Below the pieces are notes generated by a model, which did not search any database, was not told where the DNA came from, and was given only the letters and a program-made list of their open reading frames with translations. 64,000 bases of DNA, taken from positions 1 through 64,000 of the forward strand of contig JBGTKP010000051.1 in assembly GCA_041744575.1 (NCBI GenBank), written 5' to 3'. The position numbers and the translations under genes were made by a program. Below are positions 26,175-35,254 of this stretch, piece after piece (the stretch's first letter is position 1; each line of letters starts with the position of its first letter). This DNA is from JTS-RE37 sp041744575. GTDB taxonomy: Bacteria; Bacteroidota; Bacteroidia; Flavobacteriales; Flavobacteriaceae.

Positions 26175-26371
26175 CATGATGAAGCCGGATTGATTTGACT
26201 GTTTTACAATTTTTCATAACGTTATTCGCCAGGAACCCTTCAGCCGGTTACATACATAAAAAATGTAGCGCACTATGTGGTCCCGGAAGCCTTGACTATG
26301 GGGTTAAGATACCGCTCAATCCGGCACTATTTTTAAGGTTGATACTGTATCTTAGTATAAATTCACACATC

Positions 26372-27733
26372 ATGATTAGATCTGTCAATCCATACAATGG
26401 GACGCAACTTCACACTTTTGAGGAACTCACCGCTTTGGAAACGGAAAAGAAACTAAGCCTTGCACAAAGCGCTTTTGAACATCATAGAGGTACGCCTTTA
26501 TCACTACGTTCCGAGCTTATGAACCGGGTTGCCGCCACATTAAATCAAAATAAGCGCAAATACGCCGAATCCATAACGGCTGAAATGGGTAAACCAATCA
26601 CCCAAGCGCTGGCAGAGGTTGAAAAATGTGCCTGGGTTTGTAATTACTATGCCCTTCATGCACCATCTCAGCTGGCAAGGGAAGTAATAGATTCGGATGC
26701 CGAAAGCAGCTTTGTGTCTTTTGAACCGCTGGGGGTCGTTTTGGCCATCATGCCCTGGAATTATCCTTTCTGGCAGGTTTTCCGTTTTGCGGCACCTGCC
26801 CTTATGGCCGGGAATGTAGGCCTGCTCAAACATGCGTCCAATGTAATGAAATCTGCATCTCATATAGAAGAGGTCTTCAGGTTGGCGGGATTTCCGGAAG
26901 GCTGCTTTCAAAATCTGATAATAAAAAGTAAGGCGGTCGAGGGAATTATTGGCAGTAAGGAGGTCAGGGCGGTAACCCTTACAGGGAGCAAACCCGCCGG
27001 GGCTTCAGTCGCATCCGTTGCAGGAAGGGAAATTAAAAAAACTGTTTTGGAATTGGGCGGGAGCAATGCCCTTGTAATATTTGAGGATGCAGACATCGAT
27101 GCTGCGGTAAATACCTGTGTCGAAGCCCGTTTTCAGAATACGGGACAAAGTTGCATCGCAGGAAAGCGATTGTTGATTCAAAATGGTATTTATGAGGAGT
27201 TCCTTGAGAAGTTTGCAGGGAAAGTCGGCAACCTGCGGAGTGGAGACCCTATGGATCCCGAAACCTATATTGGCGTCCTCGCCAGGGAGGATCTCGCCAA
27301 AGACCTGGAAGACCAGGTTAACAGGTCCGTAGCTCAGGGTGCCAGAATCCTCACCGGCGGCCAAAGAAAAGGCACTTATTTTGAACCCACAATAGTTACT
27401 GACGTCACCTCAGAAATGCCAATGTTTGTCGAAGAAACCTTTGGGCCGGCTATTGGTATCACCCGCTTTGAGACAGATGAGGAAGCCATCCGGATTGTCA
27501 ATAAATCAGAATTTGGATTAGGGGTTTCAATTTTTACTACCTCCCGAAAAAGAGTCCCGGCACTGATCAACAGGTTCAATGAAGGCGCCGTATTTGTGAA
27601 TGAACTGGTAAAAAGTGATCCCAGGTTGCCCTTTGGAGGAATCAAAAATTCGGGCTACGGCAGGGAACTTTCCAGGCACGGGATTCTGGAGTTCGTCAAT
27701 AAAAAAACCGTTTATATCAATGGACTTCATTAA
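26372..27733 (+). CDS. succinate-semialdehyde dehydrogenase-like aldehyde dehydrogenase
   Basis: NAD(P)+-dependent oxidation of an aldehyde to the acid, probably succinate semialdehyde. From the ATG at 26372 the protein is 453 residues; an upstream in-frame start at 26195 would add 59 unlikely residues. Catalytic Cys261 sits in NTGQSCIAGKR and Glu227 in ELGGSNAL; the Rossmann loop TGSKPAG is present. The length (453 residues) and the MPWNYPFW motif fit the shorter GabD-like subgroup. Alone on the plus strand; it may serve GABA or related catabolism. Confidence 0.9.
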   Translation: MIRSVNPYNGTQLHTFEELTALETEKKLSLAQSAFEHHRGTPLSLRSELMNRVAATLNQNKRKYAESITAEMGKPITQALAEVEKCAWVCNYYALHAPSQLAREVIDSDAESSFVSFEPLGVVLAIMPWNYPFWQVFRFAAPALMAGNVGLLKHASNVMKSASHIEEVFRLAGFPEGCFQNLIIKSKAVEGIIGSKEVRAVTLTGSKPAGASVASVAGREIKKTVLELGGSNALVIFEDADIDAAVNTCVEARFQNTGQSCIAGKRLLIQNGIYEEFLEKFAGKVGNLRSGDPMDPETYIGVLAREDLAKDLEDQVNRSVAQGARILTGGQRKGTYFEPTIVTDVTSEMPMFVEETFGPAIGITRFETDEEAIRIVNKSEFGLGVSIFTTSRKRVPALINRFNEGAVFVNELVKSDPRLPFGGIKNSGYGRELSRHGILEFVNKKTVYINGLH

Positions 27734-27801
27734 TCTGATCACCTGCGGCAGCCACCACCTATCTATGTAATGACTGGCAGGAACGTGTTCCTGGCTTTCG
27801 G

Positions 27802-28032
27802 TTAACTCAGGGATACCCCCGGCGGCTGGCTGTAATAACCACAGCTTAAACCGGAACACTCTGAAGCCTGATTGACTATTTGAAATTCATTGGAATTTTT
27901 TTCACAATCAGTGGCAGGATATCCGGTTTTGGCAGCAGCATATTCGGGCGACTCATCGCCATTAATACCTGGAAATAAAGGGAGCAGAGAGGCCAATAAA
28001 AGGCTGAATAGATACTTTGCGATGATTTGCAT
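27802..28032 (-). CDS. small secreted Cys-containing protein, unknown
   Basis: A 76-residue open frame with a good signal peptide (MQIIAKYLFSLLLASLLPLF) and a Cys-containing mature part (TDCEKN, SECSGLSC). No family is recognised. Small Cys-containing secreted proteins of this size are common in Bacteroidota, but coding status rests only on the signal peptide. Confidence 0.4.
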   Translation of the reverse strand: MQIIAKYLFSLLLASLLPLFPGINGDESPEYAAAKTGYPATDCEKNSNEFQIVNQASECSGLSCGYYSQPPGVSLS

Positions 28033-28336
28033 TTTCGTTGGTTTTGGATATTAAATGTATTTTATCTGACCGGCATGGAAAAATCATTTAAGAAAAGTTT
28101 ATTTTCCCATTAACAATTTTTAGCATTTCGGTGAGAGGTCTGAGTCAAGGAAACCAACCGCCATTTATCAAGGGGAGATCACAGCCGTTCAAAGTGACGC
28201 GATACTGAGAAAATACCAATAATCCAATCCGATGCCCTTTTTGAATGATAGATCAAAAAAATGACAGGCCAACTTTGACAATACAGCACTTATTTCGATA
28301 CGAAGTCCTTATTCAAATTAAATTCTATTCCTTTGT
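28033..28336. other. intergenic region, nothing recognised
   Basis: About 300 bases before the thioesterase gene; AT-rich around 28085-28120. No RNA gene, clear terminator or promoter box was identified. Confidence 0.35.
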
Positions 28337-28768
28337 ATGGCTGACGGTAAACATAATATAGAAATGAGCATGCGGTTTCATACAAGGAAGTGGGTCAGGC
28401 CCCAGGATCTTAATGCGAATGAAACACTCTTTGGCGGAGCTTTGCTTGCCTGGATTGATGAAGAGGCAGTGCTGTACAGCATTATTCAGCTCGAAAATAA
28501 AAAGATTGTGACCAAGTATATGTCCGAAATCAATTTTATGAGTACAGCGCGCCAGGGCGACATTGTGGAAATCGGGATAGAAGTCGTAAAATTTGGAGCG
28601 ACCTCTCTCACGCTGAAAAGCGAAGTCCGGAATAAAATGACGCACGAAACGATTCTGACTGTTGACAACATCATCATGGTCAACCTTGGACCGGACGGCA
28701 AACCGGCGAAGCACGGGAAGACCAAAATCGAATATGTAAAGGACCGGCTTGAAGCAGGGAAGCAATAA
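28337..28768 (+). CDS. acyl-CoA thioesterase (hotdog fold, YciA-like)
   Basis: A 143-residue hotdog-fold enzyme that hydrolyses acyl-CoA thioesters. The motif DLNANETLFGGALLAWIDEEA carries the catalytic Asp/Asn region of the YciA/BACH class, followed by the beta-sheet (VEIGIEVVKFGATSLTLKSEV) and an ITVDNIIMVNLG-like end. Cytoplasmic. It is convergent with the M19 dipeptidase gene 20 bases away. Confidence 0.9.
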   Translation: MADGKHNIEMSMRFHTRKWVRPQDLNANETLFGGALLAWIDEEAVLYSIIQLENKKIVTKYMSEINFMSTARQGDIVEIGIEVVKFGATSLTLKSEVRNKMTHETILTVDNIIMVNLGPDGKPAKHGKTKIEYVKDRLEAGKQ

Positions 28769-28788
28769 GCTATCGCCCAGTTATGGGT

Positions 28789-30075
28789 CTAACCTGTAAA
28801 GTTTGCTGCTACCCGCTGCACCTCGTCCATCACCCTGAGTAGATTCGCCCCCCATAGTTTGCCAATCTCCTCTTCCGTATACCCTCTTCTAACGAGTTCC
28901 AGGGTCACATTAAAGGTTTCTGACGCATCCGACCAACCGGCAACACCGCCCCCTCCGTCAAAGTCGGAACTTATGCCTACATGGTCAATGCCTATCAGAT
29001 CTACGATGTAATCAATATGATCCACAAAATCGGATACATCTACTGCAGGCGGGGCATTTTTCATCTCCCTCACACGCTCCTCAGCAATCCCCCTTACCTT
29101 TGGAATGTTGGCAATAAAATCTTCTTTCTGTTGCTCATTTAAAGTCGCGAAATCTTTCATCTCATACCAGGCCAGATTTAGGGAATCTGCTACATTTTGA
29201 TAAACATCTTTCATAAAAGCGGCACGGGCTTCACTTTTAGCAGTATTTAAGTAGGTCGCAAAAGCCACGGTTTGAACCACTCCTCCATTTTTTTTCAGGA
29301 GCAGGAGCTGTTCGTCATCGAGATTCCTGCTGTGGTCACACAGAGCCCTGGCTGAAGAATGTGACGCAATAATAGGTGCCTTTGAAAGGGCGATCATCTG
29401 CTCCATGGCTTTTTTTGATGGATGAGAAACATCAATCATCAGCCCAAGTCTATTCATTTCAATTACAGCGCTTTTACCCAGCTCACTTAATCCATTATGT
29501 AACCAAATGCTATCCTTCTCTCCTGTATTGGAATCACTAAACTGACTGTGGCCGTTATGTGCCAGAGAGACATATCTGGCGCCCAATTCATAGTACTTTT
29601 TAAGGCCCTCAATGCTTTCCCCCAATGGGTATGCATTTTCGACCCCTATCATGGCCACCTTTCTTCCGGATTTGGAGATTCGCATTACATCGCCAGAGTT
29701 AAGGGCGAGGCCAATCCTGTCAGGCGCTATCTCCTCACATAGTCTGTGAATCGCATCAAACTTAGCCATAGCGTTGCGTTCAGCAGCCTGATACCCGGAC
29801 GCATCAAGGGAATCCTGACCAGTGTATACAATAAACCAGGCAACATCCAGGCCTCCAGCTTCCATTTTTGGAAGATTTACCTGAGATTGAAGGTTCATGG
29901 TGTAATTCAGGCTATCTGTAAAATTCTGAATATTAATATCATCATGGGTATCAATAGTAATGGTCTTTTCATGAATTCTTCCGGCAAGTTCTTCCATACT
30001 TTCCTTAGGTTTATTTCCGGTATTTGAACAGGCATTCAGGCAAAGGAGTATAAGCGCACTTAGAAGGTATTTCAT
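28789..30075 (-). CDS. membrane dipeptidase (peptidase family M19)
   Basis: A renal-dipeptidase-like zinc TIM-barrel hydrolase for dipeptides. The 428-residue protein is a lipoprotein (LNAC, Cys16). Metal ligands sit in IDTHDDI, SLAHNGHSQF, DVSHPSKKAMEQM and IIASHSSARAL; the end has GIDHVGISSDFDGGGG. The N-terminal half also carries an NLPKMEAGGLDVAWF segment typical of the family. It is probably involved in peptide uptake or wall-peptide processing. Single-gene unit. Confidence 0.93.
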   Translation of the reverse strand: MKYLLSALILLCLNACSNTGNKPKESMEELAGRIHEKTITIDTHDDINIQNFTDSLNYTMNLQSQVNLPKMEAGGLDVAWFIVYTGQDSLDASGYQAAERNAMAKFDAIHRLCEEIAPDRIGLALNSGDVMRISKSGRKVAMIGVENAYPLGESIEGLKKYYELGARYVSLAHNGHSQFSDSNTGEKDSIWLHNGLSELGKSAVIEMNRLGLMIDVSHPSKKAMEQMIALSKAPIIASHSSARALCDHSRNLDDEQLLLLKKNGGVVQTVAFATYLNTAKSEARAAFMKDVYQNVADSLNLAWYEMKDFATLNEQQKEDFIANIPKVRGIAEERVREMKNAPPAVDVSDFVDHIDYIVDLIGIDHVGISSDFDGGGGVAGWSDASETFNVTLELVRRGYTEEEIGKLWGANLLRVMDEVQRVAANFTG

Positions 30076-30277
30076 TGGGTCTCATTTTTAAACCTACAAA
30101 TAAAGCAATTTGACAACATATAATGACTGGTAGATAACATTTAATTGCCCTCCTTCCGTTAATTACTGAGTTTTAAGCTCATAATTTCCAGCGTGTTATA
30201 ATTTCCGTCTAATGCTGCTGGACTTCCGGATAGCCAAATAGCCTTCCGGGTATGATCAAACCCAAAACCTTACCATT

Positions 30278-31114
30278 TTGAAATTAGAGACTTTAATCAA
30301 CCAGTTATCCGATTTGGGATTTGCCCTGCGCAACTTCTCAATGGAGGCGCTGCCTGCGGAAGAAGCAGTCAAAGCGCATCAGCTATTTCGCAATTTCCAG
30401 TCAGAAATTGAGTGTTTGTTCCGATATGCCGATCCTGTCGAAAGCATAAAGGGCGGGTCCAGCGTATCTGATCCCGGCAAGTCCAACCAGGGAATGCTTG
30501 GCAATGCAATTCAGACACCCATTGGCAATATCATAGGTTGTTCCAGCCTGCTGAAGGAAAGTGAGCTCAGTCTGGAACAATTAGAATATGTAAACGCTAT
30601 CCTGGCATCTTCCAATATTTTGATGGATCTCAGCCGGGACATCGCAGGGTCCGCTTATCACCTTCAACAGCACGCTCATCTGGAGCAGGGTCATCAACAG
30701 GGATTATCAGAAAGAATGACACCAAGCACCAAGATTACAGGGCGAAAGCAGAAGTTCGACCTCCATCCCGTTTGGGATGATTGCCTGGGCGAAATCACCC
30801 TGCTTGAAGAACTTATCCTTCTATTTAAAAGGAATTGCCTGGAATTTATCGGAGAAGTAAAAATGCATCTTCAACTTGAAAACTTTGAGGGCATAGGGTT
30901 CGCCAGCCATAAGATCAAAAATGGCCTGAAAATGTTGCACGTAACCGAATTACTGACAATTGCAGAGCAAATGGATCATCTCAGCAGTACAGATAAGGAT
31001 CTGAAATACATGAAATTCCTCTATCATTGTTTTATTGATGAATATCCGTTAACTGAGCAGGCAATCGACCTGGAAATAGTGAGAATGAAGAAAAAGCAGG
31101 AAAATGACGGATAA
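30278..31114 (+). CDS. Hpt protein with degenerate histidine-kinase dimerisation domain
   Basis: A 278-residue cytoplasmic protein, TTG start at 30278. Residues 70-120 look like a DHp domain (TPIGNIIGCSSLL, YVNAILASSNILMDLSRDI) but the expected phospho-acceptor His of SHEIRTP is Asn76 (GNAIQTP), and no ATPase domain follows. The C-terminal third is an Hpt domain with His211 (FASHKIKNGLKML). It overlaps the receiver-protein gene by 11 bases. Proposed role: phosphorelay intermediate passing phosphate to the receiver protein, fed by an unlinked kinase. The DHp loss is seen in the sequence; partner choice is inferred. Confidence 0.75.
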   Translation: MKLETLINQLSDLGFALRNFSMEALPAEEAVKAHQLFRNFQSEIECLFRYADPVESIKGGSSVSDPGKSNQGMLGNAIQTPIGNIIGCSSLLKESELSLEQLEYVNAILASSNILMDLSRDIAGSAYHLQQHAHLEQGHQQGLSERMTPSTKITGRKQKFDLHPVWDDCLGEITLLEELILLFKRNCLEFIGEVKMHLQLENFEGIGFASHKIKNGLKMLHVTELLTIAEQMDHLSSTDKDLKYMKFLYHCFIDEYPLTEQAIDLEIVRMKKKQENDG

Positions 31115-31484
31115 TGGCAAGTACCAATTGTTGTTGGCAGAGGATGATGAATTGCTGGCATCACTGCTCGTATACCGATTGGAAAAGAGTGGATACGCCG
31201 TTCACATGGTACATGACGGAAAGAAAGTGAAGGAATATCTGCAGGAACAGACTCCCGATATGATTATCAGCGATATTATGATGCCCTACTTTTCAGGCAT
31301 CGAACTTATTGACCATGTCCGCAATGTTTTAAAACTTGATGTGCCTGTCATCATCCTATCTTCGGCAGGCAATGAACAAAATGTACTCAGTGCTTTTGAC
31401 CTTGGTGCCAATGATTTTATTTCAAAACCCGTCAGTCCGTCCGAATTGGTAGTGAGGGTCGAAAGGGAACTCAAAAAACGTTAA
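31104..31484 (+). CDS. response regulator receiver-domain protein
   Basis: A single REC domain of 126 residues without an output domain. Acidic pocket D14/D15 (LAEDD), phosphorylation site Asp57 (IISDIMMP), Ser86/Ser87 in ILSSAGN, and Lys108 (SKPV). Such single-domain regulators act by protein contact. It sits between the Hpt gene (11-base overlap) and the HEAT-protein gene (start within 50 bases), so it probably switches the polysaccharide machinery encoded downstream by direct contact. Confidence 0.9.
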   Translation: MTDNGKYQLLLAEDDELLASLLVYRLEKSGYAVHMVHDGKKVKEYLQEQTPDMIISDIMMPYFSGIELIDHVRNVLKLDVPVIILSSAGNEQNVLSAFDLGANDFISKPVSPSELVVRVERELKKR

Positions 31485-31526
31485 TGATTGGGAATCAATA
31501 AAATTACATATCAAAGTTATTTCCTG

Positions 31527-33818
31527 ATGCCTTCCATACAGATGACTCCTGAATGGTTAGGGAAGCTAACCCTGATATTCGTAATTCTATCCGGCCTTTA
31601 CTTTCTGTTTATTTTTATCATTCGGAATCGGCACACCAGAATGTCAGCAGCTTTTGCCGAAAGAAAAAAAGTATTGGGTCCCATGATCAGTACTTTTTTA
31701 TTTTATGAGGACGATGCCACCAGAAGCGAAAAAACAGATTATGTCGGGTTAAAGCTGGAAATCCGCCAGCTCCTGAAAGATCAATTTAACCGAAAAGTGC
31801 TTGTGGAGATATTCCTCGATCTTAAAAAGGATATTTCCGGGGAGGCAAATCTAGTGCTCAGTCAGCTTTATCGCAATCTGGGCCTTCACCTATACGCCTT
31901 TGACGCCCTCAAAAGCCGGCGATGGGTAAAAATTTCCACCGGTATTCAGGAACTCAACGAGTTGCATGTTGAGGAAGGATATGGCTTTATTAAACCCTTT
32001 ATAAATCATAGGAGGGGAATCATCCGGAAACAGGCCCAATTGGCCATTGTAAGCCTAAAGCATGAGGGAATATGTTATTTTTTAGACAGCAACAAATATC
32101 CGATCTCTGAGTGGCAGCAACTCAAACTAATGGATGTCCTCCGGAACCTGAAGGATTTTCAACCTCCCCGTTTCAGAAGGTGGTTAACCTCCAAAAACAA
32201 ATATGTGGTGCTATTCGCGCTCAGACTTCTCAAGCATTACAAACAGAATGATGCCAATGCCTCCCTTATCGAATTGGTAAAACACAGAAATGACCAGATA
32301 AAGACAGAGGCTATTGATTGTATAAGGGAATTTTGTGTCTTTGACGCTTTGGATATAATGAAAGCTGTCTTCTGGAAATACAGCCCGGAGATCAAAATCC
32401 TCTTGCTTGATACTATTGCCAATCTGGGCACAGAAAAGGACATCCCATTTCTTAAAAATGTAGAAAATAAAGAAATTTCATTCATCGTAAAAAGTAAGGC
32501 TATAAGTGCGATCAACCAGATCCTTCCGGGCACCATCTTGCCCACTATAGGTATTGAGGCACATGAACCCTATTGCGGGGAATTGCCACTATCCTCCAAT
32601 GACCGGAATAATACTGAAGCGGAAATTAACGGTGATACAGATAAGGTAATTCCGGAAACAGCAAATGGGCAGGTAGCATTGAATGCGGAAGAAGAAGTGT
32701 TCGCCCCGGAAATTGGCTTGACCGGTTATCCGGTATCGGTTGAGGGCCCTCTGCCTTACACCTATGGCTGGGAGGAACTCCTGGATACAGAAACAGATGA
32801 TGAAGTGATCTTTGATCTCTGTCTGATGGAAGAATTAGAGGATATTCTGGCGCAAAAAGAGTCATCCGAAGAAGAGGAAGCAGGGGTAGGGATACTTCCT
32901 TTGGATTTCCTGCCCGTAGTGACCGAAGCTGAACAACCGATTGAAGAATATTTGTGGTCGCATTCACTTCCGTTATCCATCCTGGAGCTGGAAACTGCGT
33001 GTGAAATAGTTTCAGAAGAAGAGAATTTCAGTATGGAATTGAATCGCATTCTCCAGTCCATAGGCAGCCCATCTGAGGAAGAAGTCCTCACTGCTCTGAA
33101 ACCGGGTCCATCTACGGAAAAATATATTGCCGGCGAGCCTGGGCTTTCTGCAAATACTCAGTCCGGGGGTAATGAATCGGGAGCTATTCACGATTCGGTG
33201 CAGCTACCTACCGATGGAATCCGGGCAGAGGAAGAGAAAACCCCACCCTCCGATGTATGTGATTCCGATAATGACACTGCCGACATCATCTTTCACCTGG
33301 AGCCTTTGAATGGATCTGCAATGGCCGGAAGCAGCCCACGACCCCAGGAAGCGCCCACTACTACACAACGTGATTATGGCATGCAAAGCATCTTTTATGA
33401 TTTCTTCAGGAATGCGGATGAGGAATCGAAGTTGATCCTGCTGGATGAAGTCTTTGCCGTTGGCGACAGCAAGGACCTTTGCTTTCTGGATTCACTTGAA
33501 GGTGACGCGTCCAGAAAGGTACGCATAAAGGCTGCCAGGATCAGGGTAAATCTCCCTAAAAAATGGGCAGGAGAATCTGGAACTGATTCGCAATCACCTG
33601 CATTTAGGTCGGCATTTGGCCGCACCGGAGGAAAAAATGGCCGCCTGATAAATGGAATAGTCATACGTCCGGAGACTTTATTTAAAAACTTACAACCTCT
33701 GGAATATTGCTTCCTCGATATTAATGGATCCTTTCACGACGCCGGAGAATGCAGATCTAACACCCCAATTAAGTCGTCCCCGAACGCTTCAGGAACTAAC
33801 CAACAACAAATGGACTAA
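31527..33818 (+). CDS. membrane-anchored HEAT-repeat protein with long acidic linker
   Basis: About 763 residues. An N-terminal TM helix (LTLIFVILSGLYFLFIFIIR), then HEAT-type helical repeats (residues about 60-330: KAIFWKYSPEIKILLLDTIANLG-like pairs), then an acidic, disordered region of some 250 residues (EEEEAGVGI, SEEENFSMEL), and a final HEAT pair (SKLILLDEVFAVGDSKDLCFL). A TTG at 31488 is the longest start; the ATG at 31527 is preferred. It ends 4 bases before the preferred GT2 start. Families of this design sit next to GT2 synthases in exopolysaccharide operons; a scaffold or regulator of the synthase is inferred. Confidence 0.72.
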   Translation: MPSIQMTPEWLGKLTLIFVILSGLYFLFIFIIRNRHTRMSAAFAERKKVLGPMISTFLFYEDDATRSEKTDYVGLKLEIRQLLKDQFNRKVLVEIFLDLKKDISGEANLVLSQLYRNLGLHLYAFDALKSRRWVKISTGIQELNELHVEEGYGFIKPFINHRRGIIRKQAQLAIVSLKHEGICYFLDSNKYPISEWQQLKLMDVLRNLKDFQPPRFRRWLTSKNKYVVLFALRLLKHYKQNDANASLIELVKHRNDQIKTEAIDCIREFCVFDALDIMKAVFWKYSPEIKILLLDTIANLGTEKDIPFLKNVENKEISFIVKSKAISAINQILPGTILPTIGIEAHEPYCGELPLSSNDRNNTEAEINGDTDKVIPETANGQVALNAEEEVFAPEIGLTGYPVSVEGPLPYTYGWEELLDTETDDEVIFDLCLMEELEDILAQKESSEEEEAGVGILPLDFLPVVTEAEQPIEEYLWSHSLPLSILELETACEIVSEEENFSMELNRILQSIGSPSEEEVLTALKPGPSTEKYIAGEPGLSANTQSGGNESGAIHDSVQLPTDGIRAEEEKTPPSDVCDSDNDTADIIFHLEPLNGSAMAGSSPRPQEAPTTTQRDYGMQSIFYDFFRNADEESKLILLDEVFAVGDSKDLCFLDSLEGDASRKVRIKAARIRVNLPKKWAGESGTDSQSPAFRSAFGRTGGKNGRLINGIVIRPETLFKNLQPLEYCFLDINGSFHDAGECRSNTPIKSSPNASGTNQQQMD

Positions 33819-33822
33819 CAGG

Positions 33823-35250
33823 ATGGACGGTGGTTTATTTAATGTATTGTTACAGTACCTGAACATTGTATTCCTGATGTTCACTTTCTCCCTGTTCATC
33901 ATTTTCAGTGGTATGGCTTACCTCGCCACGCGAAATTCCCTTCATTATAAGAAAAAAAATATGGTGGGTGACCTGTCGCGTATTATGGGTTCTCCGCTGG
34001 CTCCCGGAATTACCATTATTGCACCTGCGTTCAATGAGGGTTTGACCATAGTCGAAAATATTCGTTCCCTGCTCTCCCTGCGATATGTGAATTTTGAAGT
34101 GATGGTCGTAAATGACGGAAGTACTGATGATACACTGATAAAAATGATCGAAGCCTATGACCTGGAGAAGACAGATGTGTGTACCGACCCAGAAATAAAA
34201 TCAAAACCAATTCGGGGAATTTATAAATCAAGACATCGGTCCTTTTCCAAACTCACAGTCATCGATAAAGAAAATGGTGGAAAATCTGATGCTTTAAATA
34301 CGGGTATGCAACTATCTGTAAATAAGTATATTGGGTCCATAGATGTGGATTGTTTATTAATGCCGGATGCCTTGCTTCATGTAGTAAAGTCCTTTTATCA
34401 GCGCAGCCGCAAACGCGTGATCGCAGTTGGAGGAGTGATCCGGATTGCGAATAATTGCAGGATTGAAGGGGGTAATTTGGAAGAGATCCGGTTACCAAAA
34501 AATTGGCTTGCACGGTTTCAGGTACTGGAATACACACGCTCATTTTTACTAGGTAGAATGGCCTGGGGACAGCTGGACAGCCTGCTGATCATTTCCGGTG
34601 CCTTCGGATTCTTTGATCGGGAAATTGCACTTGCCGCCGGCGGTTATGATACCAAAACGGTAGGGGAGGACATGGAAATTGTTTTTCGGATGAGGCGCTT
34701 TATGCACGACAGAAAAGAACCCTATACCATTGAATACATGCCTGACCCATTGTGCTGGACCGAGGTTCCGGAAAGTATCAGGATGCTTGTCAATCAGCGT
34801 GATCGCTGGTCAAGGGGAAGTCTGGAGACTTTGTTCAAGCACAAAGACATGTTTTTCAATTCTCGGTATGGGAGGCTTGGCCTGCTGAGTTACCCTTATT
34901 GGTTTTTTTACGAATGGTTGGCACCAATTATGGAAATCACAGGTTTGATTTCTATCCTTTTGTTTTATTATCTCGGGATACTCAATATGGACTTTTTCCT
35001 CGCCATTTCCCTGATGGTGTATGCATTTGCGGTCATGTTTTCTATGTATGCCATTCTCTGGGAGGTTTATACCTATAATCAATACTCCAGGACCAAGGAT
35101 ATTCTCACCCTGATCCTGTTTGCGTTGATCGAACCGATTGCATTCCATCCCATAGTGACCTATTCCGCCTTAAGAGGGAACTACAAAAAACTTTTCCGGA
35201 TGGAAGCAGGATGGGGAACACTTACCCGAAAAGGATTTAGCAAAGCGTAA
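33823..35250 (+). CDS. membrane GT2 polysaccharide synthase (PgaC/hyaluronan-synthase-like)
   Basis: A processive beta-glycosyltransferase of about 475 residues. An N-terminal TM helix, then the GT-A domain: IIAPAFNE, VVNDGSTDD (Asp98), a DxD-like SIDVDCL, an EDMEIVFRMRR element, and the processive signature QRDRWSRG; two or three C-terminal TM helices follow. The start at 33823 avoids a 95-base overlap with the HEAT gene. It probably polymerises a sugar such as GlcNAc at the inner membrane. The donor sugar cannot be read from sequence. Confidence 0.88.
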   Translation: MDGGLFNVLLQYLNIVFLMFTFSLFIIFSGMAYLATRNSLHYKKKNMVGDLSRIMGSPLAPGITIIAPAFNEGLTIVENIRSLLSLRYVNFEVMVVNDGSTDDTLIKMIEAYDLEKTDVCTDPEIKSKPIRGIYKSRHRSFSKLTVIDKENGGKSDALNTGMQLSVNKYIGSIDVDCLLMPDALLHVVKSFYQRSRKRVIAVGGVIRIANNCRIEGGNLEEIRLPKNWLARFQVLEYTRSFLLGRMAWGQLDSLLIISGAFGFFDREIALAAGGYDTKTVGEDMEIVFRMRRFMHDRKEPYTIEYMPDPLCWTEVPESIRMLVNQRDRWSRGSLETLFKHKDMFFNSRYGRLGLLSYPYWFFYEWLAPIMEITGLISILLFYYLGILNMDFFLAISLMVYAFAVMFSMYAILWEVYTYNQYSRTKDILTLILFALIEPIAFHPIVTYSALRGNYKKLFRMEAGWGTLTRKGFSKA

Positions 35251-35254
35251 TTTT

